Of a DNA stretch of 24,382 bases, positions 1 through 7,291 are shown in pieces. The position numbers and the translations under genes are program-made. Each line of letters starts with the position of its first letter. Within the stretch, counting starts at the first letter, position 1. Under the pieces are notes generated by a model, which was given only the letters and a program-made list of their open reading frames with translations, searched no databases and had not been told where the DNA came from. Where the stretch lies: positions 1 through 24,382 of the forward strand of contig JAEZKH010000087.1 of assembly GCA_023415515.1 (NCBI GenBank), in the 5' to 3' direction. This DNA is from Actinomycetes bacterium. GTDB taxonomy: Bacteria > Actinomycetota > Actinomycetes > Mycobacteriales > Mycobacteriaceae.

Positions 1-33
1 GCCCTAAGCACTGCACGCCGCGCGGGCTCCGCG

Positions 34-891
34 ATGAACCCGGACGAGTTCTGTACGTCCGACGCGTGGAGTCCTCTTGCCGCGGCGTCGGCGTATTCGC
101 AACTGGCCGGCGTACTCGGCGGGTTCCTCATCACCGCGATCGCGCTGCTGTTCGACCGCAGCACGCGGGAGGCCGTGCACACGCTGGCGTTGTTCTCAGC
201 CGCCGTGCTCGTGCTGATGTTGGACAGCTTCGTCTTCAGCTTGATCACCGGCACGCAGGTGCCCGCGGTGGGCGATCGGGCCGACGTGTGCGCCATCGCC
301 TGGGCCCAGAGCGCCCTGTCCACCGGCATGCTCGCCGCCGGAACAGTCGGTCTGTTCGGGGGGCTGGGCTGGATGCTGGCGGTCCACGCCGTGAACAAGG
401 CGGCCGAGCTCGATGTCGACGACGTCCGGTCCTACAGCTTCCTCACCGATCTCGGTGGCTGGCTCACCTTCGCCGCCGCGATGGCGACGACGCTGATCCT
501 GTCGGAGACGACCATCGATTATATGCATTTCATGTACGGTCGCAGACCCGACCTCGGGTGGGTCGCAGTCATCACCGCCGCGGCCGCCGCCGTCGTCATC
601 GTCGACTTCGCGCTCGTCTACATGCGCACCGGGTCGCTGCGGCGATCGTTGGCCGACTCCGGCGAACCGACCCGTCTGGCAATGCGGTCGATCAAGATCG
701 CCACGATCGGCATCTGCGCACTCGCCGTCGTCGCCACCTGGTTCGCGGTCAGTGTCAACCGGATACCGAAGGACTGGGTGACGACGCCGAACACCGCTCT
801 GCTCGTCTTCGTCGTGACGTTCACCTTCGTCGTCCCGGCGGCCGTGTCGGTGGTGATCTGCAATTCGGTGGCCAGCACCGAATCGCACTAG
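34..891 (+). CDS. Conserved seven-helix membrane protein of unknown function (Rv2536-like position)
   Basis: The 285-residue product has about seven hydrophobic segments, near residues 18-40, 50-72, 92-118, 136-158, 174-196, 220-240 and 254-277, separated by short charged loops. I see no catalytic motif, signal peptide cleavage site or known domain, so no function is assigned. Its position beside, and convergent with, aroQ matches the transmembrane protein Rv2536 of M. tuberculosis, which supports a conserved mycobacterial membrane protein. The first in-frame ATG is used; no clear Shine-Dalgarno sequence precedes it, and only 33 bases lie upstream, so the promoter is mostly outside the window. 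Its TAG stop lies in a CTAG palindrome that also holds the stop codon of aroQ on the other strand, so the two genes overlap by 4 bases. Confidence 0.8.
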   Translation: MNPDEFCTSDAWSPLAAASAYSQLAGVLGGFLITAIALLFDRSTREAVHTLALFSAAVLVLMLDSFVFSLITGTQVPAVGDRADVCAIAWAQSALSTGMLAAGTVGLFGGLGWMLAVHAVNKAAELDVDDVRSYSFLTDLGGWLTFAAAMATTLILSETTIDYMHFMYGRRPDLGWVAVITAAAAAVVIVDFALVYMRTGSLRRSLADSGEPTRLAMRSIKIATIGICALAVVATWFAVSVNRIPKDWVTTPNTALLVFVVTFTFVVPAAVSVVICNSVASTESH

Positions 892-1319
892 TCGAGCGTC
901 GCGAGATACCGCAGCGCGAGCAGATATCCCTGCACGCCGAGCCCGACGATCACACCGGTGGCGACTGCGCTGAGATATGAATGGTGCCGGAACTCTTCAC
1001 GGGCATGCACGTTCGAGATGTGCACCTCGATCAACGGGGCGCGAAGTTCGGCACAGGCGTCGCGCAGCGCAATCGAGGTGTGTGTCAGCGCACCGGCGTT
1101 GAGCACGACCGGCTCGCCGGCATCTGCGGCGCGGTGTATCCAATCGAGGAGTTCTGCCTCGCTGTCCGATTGCCGCACAGTGACTTTCAGGCCGAGGTCG
1201 GCTGCCTCACGTTCGATGATGCCGACCAGGTCGTCGTGCGTCGTGCTGCCATAGACCTCGGGTTCGCGGCGGCCGAGCCTGCCCAGGTTGGGTCCGTTGA
1301 TCACGTTCACATTCGTCAT
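888..1319 (-). CDS. aroQ: Type II 3-dehydroquinate dehydratase
   Basis: This enzyme performs the third shikimate step, removing water from 3-dehydroquinate to give 3-dehydroshikimate in the cytoplasm. The 143-residue length fits the small dodecameric type II family (called aroD in M. tuberculosis). The start NGPNLGRLG (8-16) is diagnostic. Likely active-site residues are N11, R18, Y23 (catalytic base), N74, H80, H100 (general acid) and R111, each one residue below the M. tuberculosis numbering. The ATG start overlaps the aroB stop in ATGA, so the gene is translationally coupled as the last member of aroC-aroK-aroB-aroQ. Its stop shares a CTAG palindrome with the convergent membrane protein gene, which leaves no room for a separate terminator. 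Confidence 0.97.
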   Translation of the reverse strand: MTNVNVINGPNLGRLGRREPEVYGSTTHDDLVGIIEREAADLGLKVTVRQSDSEAELLDWIHRAADAGEPVVLNAGALTHTSIALRDACAELRAPLIEVHISNVHAREEFRHHSYLSAVATGVIVGLGVQGYLLALRYLATLD

Positions 1320-2404
1320 GATTGGGCTACCTCCGCGTACGCAGCTGCCAGCAGCGACGGGTCGGGACCTTCGAGACGACCGGGTTTCGCCAGTCCGTCG
1401 AGGACGACGAAGCGCAGTACGCCCGAACGGGTCTTCTTGTCGCCGGCCATCAGTTCGAGCAGCTGCGGGAAGGCGTCGGCGTCGTAGCCCACCGGCAGGC
1501 CGAGCGACGCCAGGATCGCGCGGTGCCGGTCGGCGGTTCCGTCATCGAGCCTGCCTGCGAGACGGCCCAATCCGGCGGCGAACACCAGTCCCACCGAGAC
1601 CGCGGCGCCGTGCCGCCACGTGTAGCGTTCGCGGCGCTCGATGGCGTGTGCCAAGGTGTGGCCGTAGTTGAGGATCTCGCGCAGTTGCGATTCCTTCTCG
1701 TCCGCGGCTACCACTTCGGCCTTGACGACGACGGCGCGCCGGATCAGCTCGGGCAGGACCTGACCCGTCGGATCCAGCGCGGCTTCCGGGTCGGCCTCGA
1801 TGCGGTCGAGGATCTTCGGATCGGCGATGAAGCCGGCCTTGACGATCTCGGCCATCCCCGCGACGATCTCGTTGCGCGGCAGCGTTTCCAGGGTCGCAAG
1901 GTCGACGAGCACCGCGGCAGGTTGGTGGAATGCGCCCACGAGGTTCTTGCCCGCATCGGTGTTGATGCCGGTCTTCCCGCCGACGGCGGCGTCCACCATG
2001 CCGAGCAGCGTCGTCGGCACGTGCACGATGTCGATTCCGCGCAGCCAGGTCGCTGCGGCGAATCCCGCCACGTCGGTCGCCGCTCCCCCGCCGAGGCTGA
2101 CGATGGCGTCCTTGCGCCCAAGCCCGATGCGGCCGAGCACTTCCCAGATGTAGCCGACCACCGGCAGGTCCTTGCCTGCCTCGGCATCGGGGATCTCGAT
2201 GCGATGAGCATCGACGCCCTTGTCGGACAGATGAATCCGGATTGCTTCCGCAGTCTGCGCCAACACCGGCTGGTGCAGGATCGCGACCTTGTGCCTGCCG
2301 TCGAGGAAGCCGACCAGTTCGGTCATCAGGCCGTTGCCGATGACCACGGGATACGCCGGGTTGGTCTTCACCTCGACGGTGACGGGCGCGGTGAGCTCAC
2401 TCAT
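1316..2404 (-). CDS. aroB: 3-Dehydroquinate synthase
   Basis: AroB cyclises DAHP to 3-dehydroquinate, the second shikimate step, using NAD and a divalent metal (Zn or Co). The protein matches the family throughout: a nucleotide-binding LGGGAATD segment (about 104-111), the conserved VPTTLLGMVDAAVGGKTGIN block (about 129-148), and metal ligands E186, H249 (NYGHTLAHAIE) and H265 (RHGAAV). An ATG 15 bases further upstream is in frame, but the ATG at 2404 gives MSELTAPVTV and a 362-residue protein of normal mycobacterial length. It also has GAGG about 8 bases ahead. The start overlaps the end of aroK by 8 bases, and the stop overlaps the aroQ start, so translation is coupled on both sides. Confidence 0.96.
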   Translation of the reverse strand: MSELTAPVTVEVKTNPAYPVVIGNGLMTELVGFLDGRHKVAILHQPVLAQTAEAIRIHLSDKGVDAHRIEIPDAEAGKDLPVVGYIWEVLGRIGLGRKDAIVSLGGGAATDVAGFAAATWLRGIDIVHVPTTLLGMVDAAVGGKTGINTDAGKNLVGAFHQPAAVLVDLATLETLPRNEIVAGMAEIVKAGFIADPKILDRIEADPEAALDPTGQVLPELIRRAVVVKAEVVAADEKESQLREILNYGHTLAHAIERRERYTWRHGAAVSVGLVFAAGLGRLAGRLDDGTADRHRAILASLGLPVGYDADAFPQLLELMAGDKKTRSGVLRFVVLDGLAKPGRLEGPDPSLLAAAYAEVAQS

Positions 2405-3059
2405 GGCGGGCCTCGGCACGGCGTGCCAACTCGGCGGGGCTGGCCGGTGCCGTCGCGTCGGACGGGTCAGGCGTCAACGACACCGGCGTGCGCCGCCACG
2501 ACGAACGACGCCGTCGCCGCGGCTTCGACTTGGCCGGCGAGTCGGCGGCGCGCGGGTCTTCGAGTCGGGAAACGATATAGCGCACAACGGCTCCGGGGTT
2601 TCGTCGGTTGGTGTTGACCCTGATCGTCGCTGCTCGCCGGTAGAGCGGCACCCGCGCAGACATCAGGGCCCGGAACTTCTCTTCGCGGTCGCCGCCTTCG
2701 AGCAGTGGTCGCACCGTCGTGCCACCGGTCCGGCGCACGCCTTCCGATGCGCTGATCTCGAGGTAGATCACCGTGTGTCCCGAAAGAGCTTCGCGCACAC
2801 CGGGACTCGTGATCGCGCCGCCGCCGAGTGACAGCACTCCGTCGTGTGTCGCCAGCGCATCGCGGATGACTTCCTCCTCGATGCGGCGAAACTCCTTCTC
2901 GCCGTCGTTGGCGAAGATGTCGGGGATGTCGCGTCCGGTCTTCTGCTCGATCGCGATGTCGGTGTCGAGCAGTTCCACACCGAGCGATCTGGCCAGCCGA
3001 CGGCCGATGGTGGACTTACCCGAACCGGGCAGTCCGATCAGCACAGCCCTTGGTGGCAT
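2397..3059 (-). CDS. aroK: Shikimate kinase with a basic C-terminal extension
   Basis: AroK phosphorylates the 3-hydroxyl of shikimate with ATP (fifth shikimate step). The P-loop GLPGSGKST covers residues 9-17. Substrate-binding residues D32/D34, R58, G79-G81 and R136 and the lid residue R117 sit at the same numbers as in M. tuberculosis AroK. The catalytic domain ends near residue 168, but the protein runs to 220. The extra tail of about 50 residues is rich in Arg, Ser, Pro and Ala, with a cluster KPRRRRRSSWRR near 179-190, and looks disordered. M. tuberculosis AroK is about 176 residues and lacks it. The ATG overlaps the aroC stop by one base (TGATG). The extended 3' end runs over the aroB start. 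Confidence 0.96.
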   Translation of the reverse strand: MPPRAVLIGLPGSGKSTIGRRLARSLGVELLDTDIAIEQKTGRDIPDIFANDGEKEFRRIEEEVIRDALATHDGVLSLGGGAITSPGVREALSGHTVIYLEISASEGVRRTGGTTVRPLLEGGDREEKFRALMSARVPLYRRAATIRVNTNRRNPGAVVRYIVSRLEDPRAADSPAKSKPRRRRRSSWRRTPVSLTPDPSDATAPASPAELARRAEARHE

Positions 3060-4267
3060 CAGCCCGACGCCTGGGCATGCTGCGCGGGCTCACGCGCCGC
3101 CAACGACCGCAGATAGGTGTCTATGTTGGCCTTCGTCTGGGCCAACGAGTCACCGCCGAACTTGGCCAGCGCCGCGCGGGCGAGCACGAGCGCCACCATG
3201 GTCTCCACCACGACGCCTGCGGCGGGAACCGCGCACACATCCGAGCGCTGATGGATGGCCACGGCCTGCTCGCCGGTGGACATGTCGACGGTGGACAATG
3301 CCCGCGGCACAGTCGAGATCGGCTTCATCGCGGCCCGCACTCGCAGCGGTTGGCCGTTGGTCATTCCGCCTTCCAGACCGCCTGCGCGGTTCGTGGACCG
3401 CAAGACCCCGCCGGCTGCGGGATACATCTCGTCGTGGGCGACGCTGCCGCGACGCCGTGCGGTCTCGAAACCGTCGCCGATCTCGACGCCCTTGATCGCC
3501 TGGATGCCCATGACCGCTCCGGCCAGCTGGCTGTCGAGGCGGTCGTCGCCGCTGGTGAACGAGCCGAGCCCGATCGGCAGCCCATTGGCGACCACCTCCA
3601 CGACACCGCCGAGCGTGTCTCCGTCGGCCTTGGCGGCCTCGATCTCGGCGATCATCCGCGCCTCTGCGTCCTTGTCGAAGGCGCGCACGGGGCTGGCGTC
3701 GATGGCGGCCAGATCGGCGGCCTGCGGCGGCGGACCGTCGTAGGGGGCCGACGCGCCGATCGAGATGACGTGTGAGAGGACCTCCACGCCGAGCGCCTGG
3801 CGCAGGAAGGCACGGGCCACGGTGCCCGCCGCCACCCGGGCGGCCGTTTCACGAGCGCTTGCGCGTTCCAGCACCGGCCGTGCGTCATCGAAGCCGTACT
3901 TGAGCATGCCCGCGTAGTCGGCATGGCCGGGGCGCGGCCGCGTCAGCGGTTCGTTGCGGGCGACGCCTTCGAGTTCGACAGGGTCGACGGGGTCGGGGGC
4001 CATCACGGTTTCCCACTTCGGCCATTCGGTGTTGCCGATCTCGACGGCCACCGGGCCACCGAGTGTTACACCGTGTCGCACCCCGGCCAGCACGGTGACC
4101 TGATCCTGCTCGAACTTCATCCTGGCGCCGCGCCCATAGCCCAGCCTGCGCCTGGCGAGTTGGCTCGCTATGTCCTCGGATGTGATTTCGACGCCGGCCA
4201 CCATGCCCTCGACCACGGCAACCAGCGCGCGGCCGTGAGATTCACCAGCAGTGGTCCATCGCAACAC
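3059..4267 (-). CDS. aroC: Chorismate synthase
   Basis: AroC converts EPSP to chorismate by a 1,4-trans elimination that needs reduced FMN; it is the last step of the common aromatic pathway (named aroF in M. tuberculosis). Family signatures are present: GESHGRAL at the N-terminus with the catalytic His, RPRPGHADYAGMLKYG near residue 110, ERASARETAARVAAG, and HQRSDVCAVPAAG near the C-terminus. The GTG at 4267 is chosen because it gives MLRWTTAGESHG, as in other mycobacteria (402 residues), with GGAAG about 9 bases ahead. An in-frame ATG at 4276 would add three residues but leaves no spacing from that GGAAG. The frame stays open far upstream, but only as a shadow of the 13E12 gene. This is the first gene of the operon. 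Confidence 0.96.
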   Translation of the reverse strand: MLRWTTAGESHGRALVAVVEGMVAGVEITSEDIASQLARRRLGYGRGARMKFEQDQVTVLAGVRHGVTLGGPVAVEIGNTEWPKWETVMAPDPVDPVELEGVARNEPLTRPRPGHADYAGMLKYGFDDARPVLERASARETAARVAAGTVARAFLRQALGVEVLSHVISIGASAPYDGPPPQAADLAAIDASPVRAFDKDAEARMIAEIEAAKADGDTLGGVVEVVANGLPIGLGSFTSGDDRLDSQLAGAVMGIQAIKGVEIGDGFETARRRGSVAHDEMYPAAGGVLRSTNRAGGLEGGMTNGQPLRVRAAMKPISTVPRALSTVDMSTGEQAVAIHQRSDVCAVPAAGVVVETMVALVLARAALAKFGGDSLAQTKANIDTYLRSLAAREPAQHAQASG

Positions 4268-4332
4268 GCGTCCCATCTTCCCACGCCGCGCTTTGCCTGC
4301 GGAAATCGCGCTTGCGCGGGACGGCCTCGGAG

Positions 4333-4359
4333 TTATCCACAGTTGCGGCCTCATCCACA
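4333..4359. promoter_or_regulatory. Two DnaA-box-like nonamers in the aroC / 13E12 intergenic gap
   Basis: TTATCCACA at 4333-4341 is a perfect match to the classical DnaA box, and TCATCCACA at 4351-4359 has one mismatch. They are in the same orientation, with starts 18 bases apart. They lie between the aroC start and the 13E12 gene. That they bind DnaA is inference; two nonamers do not make an origin. They may be a regulatory pair or a chance occurrence. Confidence 0.4.
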
Positions 4360-4401
4360 GGCTCGGGCTCGCCCGCTGGTTCCGCGCGATCGTGTCAGTG
4401 T

Positions 4402-4417
4402 TCGCACGTATGTTCGA
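4402..4417 (+). promoter_or_regulatory. SOS (LexA) box before the 13E12 gene
   Basis: TCGCAC-GTAT-GTTCGA matches the mycobacterial SOS box TCGAAC-N4-GTTCGA at 11 of 12 fixed positions; the only mismatch is C for A in the left half-site. It ends 3 bases before the ATG of the 13E12 gene and overlaps its predicted -10, the classical position for LexA repression. Several 13E12/DUF222 genes of M. tuberculosis belong to the LexA regulon, which makes the call stronger than the motif alone. Confidence 0.75.
4409..4414 (+). promoter_or_regulatory. Predicted -10 element of a leaderless 13E12 transcript
   Basis: TATGTT fits the mycobacterial -10 pattern TANNNT and lies inside the SOS box. The usual 6-7 base distance to the start of transcription falls on the A of the ATG at 4421, so a leaderless mRNA is predicted; these are common in mycobacteria. 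No convincing -35 is seen. No Shine-Dalgarno sequence precedes the ATG, which agrees with leaderless translation. Confidence 0.5.
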
Positions 4418-4420
4418 GTC

Positions 4421-6013
4421 ATGTTCGATCAGCTGGTCTCGACTGCCCGCTCCGCGGGACGGGGGGTGGCGGTCGGCGCGTGGGCTCGGGTGGAAAACGC
4501 CGCGTGTGCCCGGCGACTGTCCGCGATCGGCGATGTGCTCGAAGCCCGGCTGGCCGCGGTCGGTTCTGCTCAGCGGGATCAATGGTGTTTGGACAACTGG
4601 AACGCCGTGGCCTGCGAGGTGGCCGCTCACCACGGCGTCTCCCTTGGCGTGGCGTCCCATCAGCTCCTGGTCGCGATGGCGCTGCGCGAACGCCTGCCAC
4701 GGGTGGCCGAGGCGTTCGGCGCCGGGTGGGTCAGTTTCCGGGTCGTCAACACCATCGTCACCCGCACCGGGCTGATCAAGGACCCTGAGGTTGCGGCCAA
4801 GGTCGATGCCGAGATCGCCGGTGTCGTCACCGACTGGGGTGTGCTGTCCCAGGACAAGATCGACAACGCTGTGGATGACTGCGTGCAGCGTTACGATCCG
4901 TGGGCCGTGCGGCGCACCGAGCTGCACGCTCGCGGCCGCCGCGTCACCAAGACATCTGACGGCGGCGGCACCTCGACCATCGAGGCGGTGTTGTTCGACC
5001 ACGACGCCGCCGCGGTGGACACCCGCCTCGACGCCATCGCCCAGACGGTGTGCGCACACGACCCCCGGACCTTGGCGCAGCGACGTGCCGACGCGCTCGG
5101 CGCGCTGGGCCACGGGGCCGACCGCTTGGCCTGCCTGTGCGGTGTCACCGACTGTGCCGCGGCCGAGATCGTGCCGTCGGCAGTGGTGATCAATGTGATC
5201 ACCGAAGAACGCACGCTCACCGACGACACCGCGGCCGTATTGGACGGAGCGGATCCCGACGGACTCTCCAAGCCGTGGTCGGAGATGACGCTTGCCGACG
5301 CCGCGGCCGACCCGCCGCTGCGCGGGCCCGCTCACAGCCCGCCCGCGGCCGTCATCGGCGGCGCGATCCTGCCCGCGCCGGTCCTGGCCGCCAAGGCCGT
5401 CACCGGTGCCACCATCCGCTGGATCACCCATCCGGGTGCCGCGTCGCCCGAACCGCGGTACCGCCCCTCGGCGAAGCTGGCCCGGTTCGTGCGGTGTCGG
5501 GACATGACGTGTCGGTTCCCTGGCTGTCGCGAACCTGCCGACGTCTGCGACGTGGATCACACGATCGCGTACCCCGTCGGCCCGACGTGTGCTTCCAACT
5601 TGAAATGCCTGTGCCGGAAACATCATCTGCTGGTGACGTTTTGGGGCGGACCCACCGGTTGGCGCGCTGAACAACGTCCCGATGGAACCGTCATCTGGAC
5701 CGACCCGCACGGACAGACCCATGTCACCCGTCCGGGCAGCTTCGGGTTGTTCCCGCAACTGTGCCGACCCACCGCCCCTGTGACGCTGAACATCGCCCGC
5801 CGCGCCGCCGCGCGACACCGACAACCGCAGTCCGCCCGCGGGCCGGCGATGCCACGCCGAAGCCGCACCCGCGCTCAAGACCGCGCCCACCGCATCACGA
5901 CCGAACGCACCCGCAACCGTGACGCCGCCGGTAATCGCGTAAAGCCCGTCAAGAGGGCAGCATTCACCCCTCGGCGACGGCCCCTGGGCGAGGACGACCC
6001 GCCACCCTTTTGA
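4421..6013 (+). CDS. 13E12 repeat family protein (DUF222 plus HNH endonuclease-like domain)
   Basis: The 530-residue product has the layout of the mycobacterial 13E12 family: a long helical DUF222 region (about 1-330) and a C-terminal HNH domain. The HNH block contains CRFPGC, CDVDHT, a GPT-SNLKCLCRKHH stretch and TFWG, giving the Cys pairs of a structural zinc site and the catalytic DH and HH residues. Most relatives read HHLLKTFWG; here it is HHLLVTFWG. The last 60 residues are strongly basic. The biological role of the family is not established; nuclease activity is inferred from the intact HNH motif. The start MFDQLV is typical of the family, directly after an SOS box. The frame is open upstream to 3923, but that part is antisense to aroC and unlike the family. 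It sits where M. tuberculosis carries other accessory genes. Confidence 0.93.
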   Translation: MFDQLVSTARSAGRGVAVGAWARVENAACARRLSAIGDVLEARLAAVGSAQRDQWCLDNWNAVACEVAAHHGVSLGVASHQLLVAMALRERLPRVAEAFGAGWVSFRVVNTIVTRTGLIKDPEVAAKVDAEIAGVVTDWGVLSQDKIDNAVDDCVQRYDPWAVRRTELHARGRRVTKTSDGGGTSTIEAVLFDHDAAAVDTRLDAIAQTVCAHDPRTLAQRRADALGALGHGADRLACLCGVTDCAAAEIVPSAVVINVITEERTLTDDTAAVLDGADPDGLSKPWSEMTLADAAADPPLRGPAHSPPAAVIGGAILPAPVLAAKAVTGATIRWITHPGAASPEPRYRPSAKLARFVRCRDMTCRFPGCREPADVCDVDHTIAYPVGPTCASNLKCLCRKHHLLVTFWGGPTGWRAEQRPDGTVIWTDPHGQTHVTRPGSFGLFPQLCRPTAPVTLNIARRAAARHRQPQSARGPAMPRRSRTRAQDRAHRITTERTRNRDAAGNRVKPVKRAAFTPRRRPLGEDDPPPF

Positions 6014-6031
6014 GGTGCGACGGCGAGCACG

Positions 6032-6463
6032 CTAGACGACAACGAGCGCCAAGGCCGCCGCTGTCGACAAGCACATCGACGGGCCGTGCGGCACAGCGCC
6101 TTCCGCGCGTAGCAGGGTAGCGACACCCGCGACTGCGGCGGTGACCAGCGGTGCGCCGATGGCAGCAAGCACCCACACGTCATACCCGAACGCACCCGTC
6201 AGTCCGCCGACGCCGACCGCGAGTTTGACGTCACCGGCGCCCAAAGACCCCGGCGCAACCAGATGGACGACGAGGTACAGCGCTGCCAAGCCCACCGCGC
6301 CCCACACCGCGGCGACCCCGTGGCCAGTCGCCGCGGCCACCCCGAGAATCACCAGTCCGCCGGGCACCGTCAGCCAGTTCGGCAGACGCCGTTCGCGGAC
6401 GTCGTACACACTCAGCGCCACCAACCAGGCCACAACGCAGGCGCCGGCCACCCCCGCCCCCAT
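6032..6463 (-). CDS. Prepilin peptidase, A24 family, catalytic half only
   Basis: This 143-residue membrane protein has the two aspartates of type IV prepilin peptidases: D21 in YDVRERRLPNWL and D78 in GAGDVK. Hydrophobic segments surround them throughout. Full-length PilD enzymes are about twice as long, with an N-terminal Cys-containing N-methylation domain; that part is absent, as in TadV/FppA-like and archaeal short forms and in the M. tuberculosis homologue Rv2551c. The predicted role is cleavage of the leader of Flp/Tad pilins or pseudopilins at the inner membrane, but no pilin or secretion gene is in the window. It starts 9 bases after the aroE stop on the same strand and is probably cotranscribed. 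The 18-base gap to the convergent 13E12 gene holds no terminator. Confidence 0.9.
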   Translation of the reverse strand: MGAGVAGACVVAWLVALSVYDVRERRLPNWLTVPGGLVILGVAAATGHGVAAVWGAVGLAALYLVVHLVAPGSLGAGDVKLAVGVGGLTGAFGYDVWVLAAIGAPLVTAAVAGVATLLRAEGAVPHGPSMCLSTAAALALVVV

Positions 6464-6472
6464 GCATCGAGG

Positions 6473-7291
6473 CTAAACGCCGGACAGCGCCGCCTTCATC
6501 GCCTCTTTCGGGGCAGGAAGGCCGGTGAACTGCTCGACCTGCGCGTAGGCCTGGTTCAGCAGCATCTGCAGACCGCTTATCACCCGTCCGCCTCGTGCCT
6601 CGACCGCCGCGGCCAGCGGCGTCGGCCACGGGTCGTAGATCGCGTCCAGCAACACCGGCGTCGTGGACAACACCTCGGCATACCGGGCCGCCGCGTCGGC
6701 AGGGATTGTGCTCACCACGACAGACGCCTCGGCGACCGCAGCCGCCACGTCGGGGTCGTCGATGCCGAGCCATCCTGCTTCGGCACCCATCCGGGTCACG
6801 AGGTCGGTCACCGGCGAGGCCTTCTCGCGATTCCTCGCGACGACCGTGATGCGTTGCACGCCGAGCTCCACGAGTCCGACGACGACCGCGGGGGCGGTCC
6901 CGCCGGAACCCACGACAATCGCCCGGCCCGCCGCCTCGCCCAGCGCACCGACGATGCCGTCGACGTCGGTGTTGTCTGCGCGCCAGCCGAACGAGGTACG
7001 CACCAGCGTGTTCGCCGCGCCCACCAACTCCGCGCGTGGAGTGCGCTCATCGGCGAAGTTCAGCGCCGCGAACTTCCCCGGCATCGTGACCGACACACCG
7101 ACCCATTCCGGGCCGAAACCGCCGACCACGCCGGGCAATTGCTCGGCAGTGCACTCGATGCGGTCGTAGGTCCACCCGGTGAGGCCGAGCGCCCGATAGG
7201 CCGCCAGGTGCAGCTGCGGGGAACGCGAATGGGCTATCGGCGACCCGAGCACAGCCGCCTTGCGAACATCAGCGGGCGCTGTCGAGGACAC
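6473..7291 (-). CDS. aroE: Shikimate dehydrogenase
   Basis: AroE reduces 3-dehydroshikimate to shikimate with NADPH (fourth step), the step missing from the aroC-K-B-Q operon. Seen are GSPIAHSRSPQLH (16-28, shikimate pocket), catalytic K73 in SVTMPGKF, D109 in ADNTD, the nucleotide-binding VVGSGGTA (126-133), and NxxTxVxR-type residues VVARNREK for NADPH. The C-terminal GLQMLLNQAYAQVEQFTG block is typical. The GTG at 7291 is preferred because it gives a 272-residue protein with an N-terminus of the right length (MSSTAPADVRKAAVLG). It overlaps the 3' end of mltG by 23 bases. A GTG at 7252 would cut into the first strand of the fold. Confidence 0.93.
   Translation of the reverse strand: MSSTAPADVRKAAVLGSPIAHSRSPQLHLAAYRALGLTGWTYDRIECTAEQLPGVVGGFGPEWVGVSVTMPGKFAALNFADERTPRAELVGAANTLVRTSFGWRADNTDVDGIVGALGEAAGRAIVVGSGGTAPAVVVGLVELGVQRITVVARNREKASPVTDLVTRMGAEAGWLGIDDPDVAAAVAEASVVVSTIPADAAARYAEVLSTTPVLLDAIYDPWPTPLAAAVEARGGRVISGLQMLLNQAYAQVEQFTGLPAPKEAMKAALSGV

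Noticed and set aside
1322..2617. Long plus-strand frame opposite aroB and aroK
   Set aside because: It is a shadow of high-GC codon usage, without recognisable domains, while the other strand encodes clear AroB and AroK.
3923..4420. Long N-terminal extension of the 13E12 reading frame
   Set aside because: It is antisense to aroC, has no family similarity and passes through the SOS box; the family start MFDQ at 4421 fits far better.
4268..5890. Upstream extension of the aroC frame to a 943-residue protein
   Set aside because: The added part is antisense to the 13E12 gene and low in complexity; GESHG near the N-terminus marks the true start of AroC.
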